Part shown: positions 7,521-16,322 of the stretch, one piece after another | How positions within the stretch are numbered: position 1 is the first letter of the stretch | How the letters are laid out: every line of letters begins with the position of its first letter | Assembly: GCA_038127535.1 (NCBI GenBank) | Contig: JAYPHU010000022.1 | Coordinates: 1 to 60,379 of the forward strand | Direction: 5' to 3' | From: JAYPHU01 sp038127535 | GTDB taxonomy: Bacteria; Pseudomonadota; Alphaproteobacteria; Rhodospirillales; UBA2165 | Length of the DNA stretch: 60,379 bases | Translations under genes and position numbers: made by a program | The notes under the pieces: model-generated | The model's database searches: none | The model's input: the letters and a program-made list of their open reading frames with translations, nothing else | What the model was told of the DNA's origin: nothing

Positions 7521-8843
7521 ATGACAGATCCGCAAATTGCGCCTCAAGCCGACCCCCAGGCCGACCAAGTGTCTCCCCTGTCGGAAAAGCAGTCCTTCGC
7601 CGCGCTGCGCCATCGCGGTTTCTTCTGGTATTTCCTACTCAGCGCCATGGCCATGATGGCCGACAGTGTGGAGCACGTGGTCAGCTACGACGCCATGTGG
7701 GACAAGTTCAAATCCCAGGAATTGCAGGGCTTCGCCGTCATCTCCCACTGGGTGCCGTTCCTGTTGTTCTCCATCCACGCCGGCGCGCTGGCCGACCGGG
7801 TCGATCCCCGCAAGGTCATCATCCTGGGCATGGTGCTGTTTATGATCGCCACTTTGGGCTGGGGCTATTTCCTGGTCACCGACACGCTGGAGGTCTGGCA
7901 CGCGGTCGTGTTGCTGATCATTCACGGCTTGGCCGGCGTGTTCTGGGCCCCGGCGGGCCAGATGCTGATCCATGACATTGTCGGCAATGACCGGCTGCAA
8001 AGCGGCGTGCGGCTAATGGCGACATCGCGCACCCTGGGGGTCATGTTGGGCCCGGCCATGGGCGGCGCGCTGCTGCTATTCTTTGATCATGCCTGGGCGC
8101 TGATCCTAAATGCGTTCGTCTACGTGCCGCTGATCATCTGGTGTCTGAAGGCGCCCTACGGCCCTGCCTTCTATCCGCCGGAGAAAAAACGCCGGCCGGC
8201 CGCCATGCGGGGCATGACCGATATCGCCGCCGCGCTGAAAGCGGCCGCCCGTCACCGGATTATCATGTCCATGACCTTGCTCGCGGGCGGCGCGTCATTC
8301 TTCGTCGGCAATGCGCACCAGGCACTGATGCCTGAATTCACCGATCTTTTGGTGCCCACCGGCGTCACCGGGCTCAGCGAGAACACCATGCACTATGTAG
8401 CGTTGTTCGGGGCCAGCGCGGCCGGCGCCTTGATCGCCGGCGTGGTGCTGGAAAGCCGGAGCCTGCTCACCGCCCAGCCCCGTACCGCGTTCACCCTGGT
8501 GCTCTTCTGGTGTGTCGCCATGGGCAGCTTCGCCATTTCCGGCAACTATTATCTCTCCTTTGCGCTCCTTTTGGTCGCCGGTTTCCTGGATCTGTCGTTT
8601 AACTCCATGACACAGACGCTGGTGCAGTTAAACACGCCGCCCGACGCCCGGGGCAAAGTTTTGGGCCTCTACGCCGTTTCGTCTTTGGGGATGAAATCCT
8701 TCAGCGGGGTGACCGTCGGCATCGCTGGCGGCCTGATCGGTATTCAATTGAGTTTAGGTATCAGCGCCGCCGCCCTGTTCCTGTTCACCATCGGCCTGAT
8801 GGCCTACGCGATGGCCCTACCGGCACAGGAACCGGCGGAGTAA
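7521..8843 (+). CDS. MFS transporter (EntS/MFS_3-like)
   Basis: 440 residues with about ten to twelve hydrophobic segments. The cytoplasmic N-tail is about 35 residues, followed by FFWYFLLSAMAMMADSVEHV. The loop between helices 2 and 3 reads GALADRVDPRKVIILG, the MFS 'G-x-LADRxxRRxVI' signature. Later segments include GPAMGGALLLFF and LVQLNTPPDARGKVLGLY, typical of the MFS_3 branch that contains the enterobactin exporter EntS and related drug exporters. The substrate is unknown. It sits alone between the lipoprotein remnant and the Fe-S operon, with no strong ribosome binding site. A GGGCGC/GCGCCC hairpin at 7446-7463 lies in the upstream spacer. Confidence 0.85.
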   Translation: MTDPQIAPQADPQADQVSPLSEKQSFAALRHRGFFWYFLLSAMAMMADSVEHVVSYDAMWDKFKSQELQGFAVISHWVPFLLFSIHAGALADRVDPRKVIILGMVLFMIATLGWGYFLVTDTLEVWHAVVLLIIHGLAGVFWAPAGQMLIHDIVGNDRLQSGVRLMATSRTLGVMLGPAMGGALLLFFDHAWALILNAFVYVPLIIWCLKAPYGPAFYPPEKKRRPAAMRGMTDIAAALKAAARHRIIMSMTLLAGGASFFVGNAHQALMPEFTDLLVPTGVTGLSENTMHYVALFGASAAGALIAGVVLESRSLLTAQPRTAFTLVLFWCVAMGSFAISGNYYLSFALLLVAGFLDLSFNSMTQTLVQLNTPPDARGKVLGLYAVSSLGMKSFSGVTVGIAGGLIGIQLSLGISAAALFLFTIGLMAYAMALPAQEPAE

Positions 8844-8916
8844 CCCCCATTAATCCTTGCAGGCAGTTGTTTTAAGCCTAGACTAAACCGCCAGTATTTG
8901 GGGGGTTTGGCGAGGC

Positions 8917-9936
8917 ATGTACGCGGCGGAGATCAAACAACTGGCGACGGACCTGGGCGCCGATCTGGTCGGCATCGCGTCGGCCGAGACGTTGAACGCC
9001 TTCCCGCCGGACCCGCAATGGCCGCAGACCCCGGACCGCATTTCCGCCCACGTTAAAAGCGTCGTCGTTATCGTCCAGCATATCCCGGTCGCCGGCTTCC
9101 GCGCCAAGCACAATATCGCCGTGCAGTATCTGGACATGCTAGTGCTGCGCCGTATGGACCGGATCGCCTACAAGATCGCCGATCATCTGGAGCGCGCCGG
9201 GCATCCGAGCTTTGTCACCGCCGCCCAGGAAACCGATTGGAATTTGAAGACCGCCAGCTATGGGCGGCTCAGCACCCGGCACTTGGGGATTGAGGCAGGG
9301 CTCGGCACCTTCGGCCTCGAGGTCAATATCCTCACCCCGGAATACGGACCGCGGCTGTACCTGACCGGCATCCTGACCGAACTGGAGTTGGAGCCCGACG
9401 CGCCCATGACCGAACAAGTGTGCATCGGCGAGTCCTGCGCACGCTGTCTCTATTCCTGCCCGACCGATGCGGTGCGGCACTTCGGCATCGACAAGCGCAA
9501 CTGCGCGGTGGAGGCGCAGGAGTTCGGCTTCATGACCGCCACGCAATTTTTCGCCAAGTTCGTCGACGCCAGCCCGGAAGAAAAGAAAGAGATGATCAAG
9601 GCGCGGGACGTGTTCGGCTTCTGGCAGGGCTTGCTGCGCGTCGTCGGCTCCTTCGGCGATTGCCCCCGGTGTCTGGCGGTCTGCCCCGTCGGCAATGACT
9701 ACCACGCGTACCTGGCGGAACCGCAAAAAGTCATCCCGGAGAAAACGCCGGAGAAAGTCGCAAAGGCTAAGGCCTTTAAAGAAGCGCGCAAGAACGGCGA
9801 CGAGGTGGATGGTTTAAGCGACTGGAACGTCCGCTGGGTCGGGCCCAAGGGCTATCAGGGCATCGTCGCCCGCCAGCTTCAGGACTTTAAACGCCAACAA
9901 AAAGAACGTGAGCTGGAAGCGGCGGAGGACGAGTAA
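8917..9936 (+). CDS. QueG-like 4Fe-4S protein A
   Basis: 339 residues. The N-terminal half (IKQLATDLGADLVGIAS, then HLGIEAGLGTFGLEVNILTPEYGPR) matches the cobalamin-binding/reductase half of epoxyqueuosine reductase (QueG) and reductive-dehalogenase-like proteins. Two ferredoxin clusters follow: C169-x4-C-x2-C-x3-CP (CIGESCARCLYSCP) and a second, C249-x2-C-x3-CP (CPRCLAVCP). QueG proper carries a C-terminal HEAT-like region that is absent; here a Lys/Glu-rich tail follows. This points to a paralogue acting on a different substrate, probably in low-potential reduction. It overlaps the next gene by TAATG, and an acyl-CoA-ligase-like gene follows, so it is not a tRNA-modification context. Confidence 0.8.
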   Translation: MYAAEIKQLATDLGADLVGIASAETLNAFPPDPQWPQTPDRISAHVKSVVVIVQHIPVAGFRAKHNIAVQYLDMLVLRRMDRIAYKIADHLERAGHPSFVTAAQETDWNLKTASYGRLSTRHLGIEAGLGTFGLEVNILTPEYGPRLYLTGILTELELEPDAPMTEQVCIGESCARCLYSCPTDAVRHFGIDKRNCAVEAQEFGFMTATQFFAKFVDASPEEKKEMIKARDVFGFWQGLLRVVGSFGDCPRCLAVCPVGNDYHAYLAEPQKVIPEKTPEKVAKAKAFKEARKNGDEVDGLSDWNVRWVGPKGYQGIVARQLQDFKRQQKERELEAAEDE

Positions 9937-10913
9937 TGGTTTCCGTATTCCAATCGCCGATCACGGCGGACGATATCAAAGCCAAAGCGAAAGAGCTGGG
10001 CGCGGACCTGGTCGGCATCGCCGACGGCCAGGCGATGAACGACCATCCCCCCTACCCTGACGATCCACGCCGCCCGTCCGACATCACCGATCATGATGCA
10101 GACCGGGTCATCGTGCTGGCGCGCCGGATCAATCTGGGCTCCACCCGGATCACCAAATGGGATGAACGGCATAAGTATTACAATGACGAGCTCGCCATCA
10201 CCGCGCTGGAGGAAACCTCGTTGGAGTTGGTCCTTTGGCTGGAGACCCAGGGCTACCCAGCACTGATCGTGCCGCCGACCCATGTGGACCCGTGGCGCTA
10301 TGACGGCAATCCGGAAAAACACCTGTCGCCGCTCCTGTCCCTTGATCACGCGGCGGTGGAGGCTGGGCTGGGCACATTGGGGCTTAATCTGCAACTGTTG
10401 ACGCCGGAGTTTGGCCCGCGCGTCATTTTAAGCGCGGTGTTGAGTTCCGTCCCCGTCGATGCCGACACACCAATGGCCGACGCACTGTGTCAGGGGCCCG
10501 AATGCGGGCGGTGTCTTGCGACATGCCCCGGCGATGTGATCGGCCAGTGGGACCGGGACTGGCCCGGCTGCGACGCGTACCGCAATCCCCATGGTTTTAA
10601 CCACCTGACCCAATTCCTGGGCGAGATGCTGGACGCGCCGGATGCGGAGACCCAGAAGAAGATGATCCGCTCAGAGGACAGCTTTAATCTGTGGCAGAGC
10701 ATCCTCCGGGGCGCGGGCGCAGTGACCGGCTGCCGCCGCTGCCAGGACGTCTGCCCAGTGGGCGAGGACTACGAGCGCATGCTCAAGGACGCGCTGGGCG
10801 ACATTCCCGAAGACTCGGCTGAAAAGCAATCCCGCCTCGCGGACATGAAATCAAACGCTGCCGGCGGCAACTATGACGCCCAGGCCCGCTGGATCGGCGC
10901 GATAAAGGACTAA
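9936..10913 (+). CDS. QueG-like 4Fe-4S protein B
   Basis: 325 residues, a diverged paralogue of its upstream neighbour (AKELGADLVGIADG, HAAVEAGLGTLGLNLQLLTP, EFGPRVI). It keeps both Cys clusters: CQGPECGRCLATCPGD starting at C185, and CRRCQDVCPVGEDY near residue 266. Its ATG overlaps the upstream stop, and the PaaK-like gene starts 5 bp after its end, so the three genes form an operon. Two unlike subunits suggest a heterodimer with four [4Fe-4S] clusters. The family links to corrinoid-dependent reduction, but no corrinoid-binding motif can be proven by eye. The substrate is unknown. Confidence 0.8.
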   Translation: MVSVFQSPITADDIKAKAKELGADLVGIADGQAMNDHPPYPDDPRRPSDITDHDADRVIVLARRINLGSTRITKWDERHKYYNDELAITALEETSLELVLWLETQGYPALIVPPTHVDPWRYDGNPEKHLSPLLSLDHAAVEAGLGTLGLNLQLLTPEFGPRVILSAVLSSVPVDADTPMADALCQGPECGRCLATCPGDVIGQWDRDWPGCDAYRNPHGFNHLTQFLGEMLDAPDAETQKKMIRSEDSFNLWQSILRGAGAVTGCRRCQDVCPVGEDYERMLKDALGDIPEDSAEKQSRLADMKSNAAGGNYDAQARWIGAIKD

Positions 10914-10917
10914 CCCT

Positions 10918-12204
10918 ATGCCCCTTCCTTTACCCAAGTCCCGCGACGAGATTGACAAAATCCAGAGCGAACGCAGGAAGATCGCCTTGCAAAAGGCGCG
11001 GCGGGCGGCGTTCCACCAGGGGCGGCTCGACCATGTGGACGAGGACAAGCTGGACGATCCGGAAGAGTGGCGGAAGATACCGCTGCTGACCAAGGATGAG
11101 CTCCGCTCCATCCCGCCCAACGAGTTCTTCACCCAATTCTGCCACGCGCCGAAGGAAGAAATCGCCGAGTTGTGGCGCTCAGGCGGGTCGACCGGCATCC
11201 CGCTGTTCTATCCCCGCACCTTTGAAGACCTGCCGTACTGCATCCTATCCTTTGCCCGGAACTTCATCGCGCCAGGTCTCGGCAAGAAGGACACGGCGCA
11301 CGTCTCTTTCCCCCTCGGCATCCATCCAGTCGGCCACGTCTATGCCCGCGCGGCGCAGGATTGGGAAATCGGGGTCAACTGGGCGGGTTCCGGCGCGTCA
11401 ACGCCGTCAGCACTCCAGGTCGATCTGATCAATCGCCTGCAGCCCACCGTGTGGATGGGCATGTCCGGCTATGGGTTGCATCTGGCCAACATGGCGGAGG
11501 ATGAGGGCATTGATCTCGCCGATAGCTCCGTCGAGACTATCTTGTGTTCAGCCGAAGCGATTTCGGAGTCCAAGCGGGCCAAGATCGAACGCATGTGGGG
11601 CGCCAAGGTCTGGGACGGGTTCGGCATGACCGAGGCCGGCATGATGGGCGGCGAGAGCGAGGCCCATGACGGGTTCCACATCTGGACGGACCTGTTCCAT
11701 ATCGAGGTGGTCGATCTGGACACCGGCGAACCGGTGGCCGAGGGCGAGGAAGGTGGGCTGGTGGTCACGCCGCTGTTCACCAACAACGCTACGCCGTTCA
11801 TCCGCTGGAGCTCCGGCGATATTGTGGTCTACAAGGAACATGGGGACACCGACGGGCCGCTGTCGGTCTTTCCGGTGATCCGCCATGCACATCGAACCGT
11901 CGGCTTCTTCAAGGTCCGGGGTGTCAATATCAACCACCAGGAATACGAAGACTTTATGTTTGACTATCCGGAAGTGGTCGACTTCAAGTCGGAACTGGTG
12001 AACGTGGGTGATCTGGATGCGCTCCGCATCTCGTTCGAGGCGACCCGCGGCACCGATGCCGACGCGCTCGCCGCCCGGCTCACCGAAGACACCAAGAATA
12101 CGTTCGAGGTCAGCCCGGAGATGGTGGTGCTGGAGCGCGGCACCCTCGCCAAGGAGTTTGAGAGCAGCATCAAGGCCCCCCGGTTCATCGACCGGCGGGA
12201 ATAA
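10918..12204 (+). CDS. Phenylacetate-CoA ligase (PaaK)-like adenylate-forming enzyme
   Basis: 428 residues. The ATP-binding loop SGGSTGIP is at residues 88-95. Further motifs are DGFGMTEAGMMGGE (the 'Y/FGxTE' adenylation motif), WSSGDIVVY (the 'TGD' aspartate region) and VRGVNINHQEYE, where PaaK-type enzymes usually have a KGxxVxP motif. PaaK enzymes join arylacetic or aryl acids to CoA through an acyl-AMP. The lysine expected near the C-terminus is present in LAKEFESSIKAP. It is fused transcriptionally to two QueG-like Fe-S proteins, so a plausible order is CoA activation followed by reduction of the activated acid. That pathway is inference. Confidence 0.82.
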   Translation: MPLPLPKSRDEIDKIQSERRKIALQKARRAAFHQGRLDHVDEDKLDDPEEWRKIPLLTKDELRSIPPNEFFTQFCHAPKEEIAELWRSGGSTGIPLFYPRTFEDLPYCILSFARNFIAPGLGKKDTAHVSFPLGIHPVGHVYARAAQDWEIGVNWAGSGASTPSALQVDLINRLQPTVWMGMSGYGLHLANMAEDEGIDLADSSVETILCSAEAISESKRAKIERMWGAKVWDGFGMTEAGMMGGESEAHDGFHIWTDLFHIEVVDLDTGEPVAEGEEGGLVVTPLFTNNATPFIRWSSGDIVVYKEHGDTDGPLSVFPVIRHAHRTVGFFKVRGVNINHQEYEDFMFDYPEVVDFKSELVNVGDLDALRISFEATRGTDADALAARLTEDTKNTFEVSPEMVVLERGTLAKEFESSIKAPRFIDRRE

Positions 12205-12221
12205 CGGCCTAAGTTAAGAAA

Positions 12222-12575
12222 TTAGCTGCCTCCGGTATTGGTGGCGCGCAGCCGGTGGGACAAGGTCACCGCCAAAGAGTGGTAGAAGCGTTCACCGAAA
12301 CCGTCGGGCCGATCGAGCAATTGCCGCATAACGTTCCGATCCACTTTCAGCACCTCGGCGGTTACTTCGGTGAAGACGTTGGCGCTGGCAACCGACTTTT
12401 CCAAATACGACATCTCGCCAAATAGCGCACCGGAGCTCAGACGAGCCAGTTCAACCAGCTTGCCATCCCTGGCAACTTCCACGGAAAGCTCACCATCTGC
12501 TAAAAAGTAGATCGCGTGGTTGGTATCACCGGTTTGCTGTTTTGTTGTCGCGGACCATAGCTCCGAAAGGCCGCT
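12222..12575 (-). pseudogene. Cyclic-nucleotide-binding domain protein lacking its N-terminal part
   Basis: Residues such as AIYFLADGELSVEVARDG, SSGALFGEMSYLEKSVASAN and VDRNVMRQLLDRPDGF are the phosphate-binding cassette and beta-roll of a cNMP-binding domain ('FGEMSxLxxxxxSA'). The open frame runs from 12575 to the stop at 12222 but contains no ATG. The only in-frame start is GTG at 12482, inside the domain. The first 30 residues of the fold and any output domain are missing. A frameshift or deletion near 12560 next to the proXWV promoter is likely. It may be a leftover of a Crp-like or channel gene. Confidence 0.55.
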
Positions 12576-12662
12576 TCACCTATATCGCTTTACCGAAATT
12601 TGCGTTCCCGGAGGCCATCTTCTATGGTGATACTTTAACCTTTGCAGTCCCGGGAGGCATTT

Positions 12663-13661
12663 ATGAGTTTTTTACGTGTATTTTTGGCCGCAGGCATCGC
12701 CCTGGCGGCTTTTTTGATGCCTGGACAACAGGCCCAGGCCGCCTGCGGCAAAGTGACCATCGCCGAGATGACCTGGGGTTCGGCGGCCGTCGCCGCGCAT
12801 GTGGATCAGATCATTCTCTCCAAGGGATTCGGCTGCAAGGCGGAACTGGTGCCGGGCGATACAGTGCCGACAGTGACCTCCATGACCGAAAAGGGCGAAC
12901 CCGACCTGGCCCCGGAAGTCTGGATCAATTCCGCCCGCGAGGTGATCGAGAAAGCAGTCGCCGAAGGCCGGCTCAAAAAAGCCGGGGAAATCCTCTCCGA
13001 CGGCGGGGAGGAAGGCTGGTGGATCCCCGACTATATGCTCAAGAAGCACCCGGAGCTCACCACGTTACAAGCCGTCCTCAAACGCCCTGGCCTGTTCCCC
13101 GACAAGGAGGAACCCGGCAAGGGCCGGTTCTATGACTGCCCGGCCGGCTGGGGCTGTCAGATCGTCAACGGCAACCTGTTCAAAGCCTACGGCCTCGAGA
13201 AGGCCGGCTTCTCGAAGTTCAATCCCGGCTCCGGCGAAGGCTTGGCCGGCGCGATCGCCAAGGCCTATGAGCGCCGCAAGCCGATCTTCACCTACTACTG
13301 GGCGCCGACCGCCGTGCTGGGCAAATATCCCATGGTTAAATTGGGCGGCATGACGCACGATCCAAAAAGCTGGTCCTGCACGACCGACAAAGACTGTGCT
13401 GATCCCAAGCCCAACATGTATCCGAAATCCGTCGTGCTGACGGTGGCCACGTCCAAATTCGCTGCACAGGCAAGTGACGCCTACACATATGTGACCAAGC
13501 GTTCCTGGCCCAACAAGGTGGTCAACGCGCTGCTGGCCTGGAAGGACGACCGGCGCGCCACGTCTGCCGAAACCGCCCGGCATTTCCTGAAGACCTATCA
13601 GAGCACCTGGACGCCCTGGGTGCCGGCGGATGTCGCCGCCAAGGTCAAAGCTGCACACTGA
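12663..13661 (+). CDS. proX: Glycine betaine/proline-type ABC transporter substrate-binding protein
   Basis: 332 residues from the ATG at 12663, eight bases after GGGAGG. Residues 1-29 form a Sec signal peptide ending QAQA. The mature protein has the OpuAC/ProX layout: KVTIAEMTWGSAAVAAHVDQ, EPDLAPEVWINSAREV, GWWIPDYM, and Trp-rich aromatic cage candidates (WGCQIV, TYYWAPTAV). The protein would bind quaternary ammonium or related osmolytes in the periplasm and deliver them to the permease encoded 71 bp downstream. The three Cys pairs in the mature part (DCPAGWGC, CTTDKDC) suggest disulfides. It could equally serve choline, DMSP or carnitine. Confidence 0.88.
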   Translation: MSFLRVFLAAGIALAAFLMPGQQAQAACGKVTIAEMTWGSAAVAAHVDQIILSKGFGCKAELVPGDTVPTVTSMTEKGEPDLAPEVWINSAREVIEKAVAEGRLKKAGEILSDGGEEGWWIPDYMLKKHPELTTLQAVLKRPGLFPDKEEPGKGRFYDCPAGWGCQIVNGNLFKAYGLEKAGFSKFNPGSGEGLAGAIAKAYERRKPIFTYYWAPTAVLGKYPMVKLGGMTHDPKSWSCTTDKDCADPKPNMYPKSVVLTVATSKFAAQASDAYTYVTKRSWPNKVVNALLAWKDDRRATSAETARHFLKTYQSTWTPWVPADVAAKVKAAH

Positions 13662-13732
13662 TTCAGCCGCCGCTAATCTCCGATTCAATGCTAAGCTTGC
13701 CCTGACAGATTTGCAGGTGAGAGAGGCCCGCT

Positions 13733-14620
13733 ATGCCCGAATGGATGCGTGAATTCCCGGTGATGGAGACGGAAAGTCTCCGCGCCATCAACAAGAGCTT
13801 CGACGAAGGCTATCTCGCGTTCTCCAGAAGTTTCGGCGAGGCGATCGAGAGTTTCTTTGATCCCCTCCTCTACCTTTTGATTTGGTTTGAACAACTCCTC
13901 CTGAAATCGCCTTGGGTCGTCGTGCTGGCCGCCATCCTGCTCATCGCCGGCCTGGCGTCGCGCAGCATCAAGATTACGCTGGGCACCGCCCTCGCCTTCT
14001 TGCTGATCGGCTACTTCGGGATGTGGGAAGATACGATGCGCACCCTGGCCACCATCCTGGTCTGCACGGTCATTGCAGTCGCCATCGGCATTCCCGTCGG
14101 CATCTACATGGCGCGTTCCAACCGGGCGGAGGCCGTGATCCGGCCGATCCTGGACGTCATGCAGACCATGCCGATCTTCGTCTATCTGATCCCGGTGGTG
14201 ATGCTGCTGGGTCTCGGCAAAATCCCCGGCATGATCGCCGTCGTCGTCTATTCCATTCCGCCGGTGATCCGGCTGACCAATCTGGGTATCCGGCTGGTCG
14301 ATAAAGACATCCTGGAAGCAGCCGAATCTCTCGGCACGACCTCCATGCAGCGTCTGATCCAGGTGCAAATCCCGCTGGCATTGCCCAACATTATGGCTGG
14401 CATCAACCAGACCATCATGATGGCGCTCTCTATGGTCGTCATCGCCTCCATGATCGGGGTGAAGGGACTGGGCCAGCCGGTCCTGCAGGCAGTCACCAAC
14501 CAGTATTTCGCTCTCGGCCTGTTCAACGGGGCAGCCGTGGTGGCGCTGGCCATCGTCTTTGACCGAGTCAGCCACAGCTACGGGTCACGCATTCAGAAAT
14601 TTCGGCAGGTCGGGGAATGA
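13733..14620 (+). CDS. proW: ProW-type ABC transporter permease
   Basis: 295 residues with about six to seven transmembrane helices after a charged N-terminal tail of about 45 residues. The coupling-helix motif lies in DILEAAESLGTTSMQRLIQVQIPLALP, the 'EAAxxxGxxxxxxxxxVxxPxxxP' EAA loop of ABC importers. The stretch MQTMPIFVYLIPVVMLLGLG is typical of ProW. It ends with VGE and overlaps the ATPase gene by ATGA, so translation is coupled. Confidence 0.9.
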   Translation: MPEWMREFPVMETESLRAINKSFDEGYLAFSRSFGEAIESFFDPLLYLLIWFEQLLLKSPWVVVLAAILLIAGLASRSIKITLGTALAFLLIGYFGMWEDTMRTLATILVCTVIAVAIGIPVGIYMARSNRAEAVIRPILDVMQTMPIFVYLIPVVMLLGLGKIPGMIAVVVYSIPPVIRLTNLGIRLVDKDILEAAESLGTTSMQRLIQVQIPLALPNIMAGINQTIMMALSMVVIASMIGVKGLGQPVLQAVTNQYFALGLFNGAAVVALAIVFDRVSHSYGSRIQKFRQVGE

Positions 14621-15660
14621 CCGAAATCTCGTCCTCCGCCGAGCCAAAAATCAGCATACAGCGGCTCAGCAAAATCTTCGGTCCGGACCCAAGTTCGGTC
14701 CTGTCGATGCTGCATGCCGGGGCGAGTAAGAACGAAATCCTCAACGCGCAGGGCCATGTGGTAGCGCTCAACGATATCAACATGGCGATCGCCGATCATT
14801 CCATCCAGGTCATCATGGGGCTCAGCGGTTCCGGCAAGTCCACCCTGGTGCGCCACATCAACCGGCTGATCGAACCGACGGCCGGCCGGGTGCTAATCGA
14901 CGGCCGGGATGTGCTTGGCCTGAACGAGACAGAACTCCAACTCTTACGACGGGAAAAAGTCTCCATGGTGTTTCAGCGTTTCGGCCTGCTGCCTCACCGG
15001 ACTGTGGCGGACAATGTAGGCTTCGGGCTCGGCGTGCGCGGCGACAACTGGGCCGTTCGCCGGACGCAGACGCAGACTTGGATCGAGAAAGTGGGGCTCA
15101 AAGGCTACGAGGACACCTATCCCTCTCAACTCTCCGGCGGCATGCAGCAGCGTGTCGGTCTGGCACGCGCACTGGCGATTAACGCCGAAATTCTTCTCAT
15201 GGACGAACCGTTCAGTGCCCTCGATCCACTGATCCGGACCGAGATGCAGGACCTATTGTTGCAACTGCAAAAAGAACTCAAGAAGACCGTTCTGTTTATT
15301 ACCCATGATCCTGACGAAGCCATGCGCCTCGGCGACGCCATCGCCATCCTGCGGGATGGTGAGATCGCTCAGAACGGTGCGCCGGAGGATATTCTGCTGC
15401 GGCCGGCCAGCGGCTACATAGAGGACTTCACCAAGGACATCAACCGAGGCCGTGTGGTCACCGTCGACGCTATCGCTCAGGATGAAGATATGATGTTCGA
15501 CGGCCCGGACCTCGCCGCCGACACCTCCCTGGCCGAGGCCGGTAAGCTATTGGCAGGCTCTCCCAACGTCACCGCCAAGGTCGTAGACAACGATGGAAAT
15601 GTTCTGGGCGGCGTCCGGCTTGCTGATATCGCGAGGGCGATTGCGCGGCAGGAACCTTAA
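14617..15660 (+). CDS. proV: ProV-type ABC transporter ATP-binding subunit
   Basis: 347 residues. Walker A is GLSGSGKST, the signature LSGGMQQRVGLARALA and Walker B ILLMDEPFSALDP, followed by the switch histidine in FITHDPDEA. The N-terminal extension (FGPDPSSVLSMLHAGASKNE) is the usual ProV/OpuAA leader before Walker A. After the ATPase a short C-terminal part (ADTSLAEAGKLLAGSPNVTAK) looks like one reduced CBS-like unit, where ProV of E. coli has two CBS domains that sense ionic strength, so osmotic gating may differ. It completes the proXWV operon. Confidence 0.9.
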   Translation: MTEISSSAEPKISIQRLSKIFGPDPSSVLSMLHAGASKNEILNAQGHVVALNDINMAIADHSIQVIMGLSGSGKSTLVRHINRLIEPTAGRVLIDGRDVLGLNETELQLLRREKVSMVFQRFGLLPHRTVADNVGFGLGVRGDNWAVRRTQTQTWIEKVGLKGYEDTYPSQLSGGMQQRVGLARALAINAEILLMDEPFSALDPLIRTEMQDLLLQLQKELKKTVLFITHDPDEAMRLGDAIAILRDGEIAQNGAPEDILLRPASGYIEDFTKDINRGRVVTVDAIAQDEDMMFDGPDLAADTSLAEAGKLLAGSPNVTAKVVDNDGNVLGGVRLADIARAIARQEP

Positions 15661-15672
15661 CAGCGCTAAAGC

Positions 15673-16246
15673 TCAGACAGCCCGCAACGCATAGGACGGT
15701 TTACCCGCGCTCAGCCCCTCTACCCGTTCGACAATAGAGCGCGCATCAATGCCAAAATGAGCATAGAGATTACCGATGCTTCCCGTTTGACCGAAATGTT
15801 CCACGCCGAGGGGAACAGTCTGATGTCCGTGCGCTGCACCCAGCCATGACAGCGTAGTCGGATGTCCATCGATCACCGTGAAAAATTTACAGTGGGTCGG
15901 CAGGCCCTCCAGCAGGGTTTCTTCATGTCCTTTGGCGCCGGCAACACCTCGCGCCCGTTGGGCCGCTGTCCAACCGGCATTCAGCCGGTCCGCCGAGGTC
16001 ACCGCCAATACGCCGACATCACGTCGTGATTCCGCAATCATGCCGGCGGCCTTGATTGCTTCCGGCGCAACCGCTTCTTGATAGGCAATGACAACCTCGC
16101 AATTCGGTCCCGGTTCCCGAAGCCAATAGGCGCCGCCAACGACACCCTGCTTGAAGTCTGCACCTGAGCAGTCACGGGGCTGCTCAAGCGGATTGGTGGA
16201 AAGCCGGAGATAAACCGAACCGCCGGTTTCATCACGGGCCTCCGTC
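15673..16246 (-). pseudogene. Transketolase/pyruvate dehydrogenase E1-like gene remnant (C-terminal part)
   Basis: An open frame of about 190 codons begins right after a TAG at 16249-16247 with no start codon and reads TEARDETGGSVYLRLSTNPL, then EVVIAYQEAVAPEAIKAA, DVGVLAVTSADRLNAGW, TVIDGHPTTLSWLGAAHG and LGVEHFGQTGSIGNLYAHFG. These are the central-domain end and C-terminal domain of the large TPP enzymes of the transketolase / E1 type, normally near 790 residues. The TPP-binding N-terminal two-thirds is absent upstream, where the resorcylate-decarboxylase gene ends. A deletion remnant. The nearest ATG (16041) would give only the last third. Confidence 0.8.
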
Positions 16247-16322
16247 TAATGCATCACTTACGATGGGAGGATTATCCGCCGGAACGGATTTCGCATCAAC
16301 GGCAATATCCTCAGAGAGGGGC

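Noticed and set aside
13691..14575. Large minus-strand ORF (294 codons)
   Set aside because: Antisense of proW, rich in His/Asp/Gln as mirror of a membrane protein; no family features.
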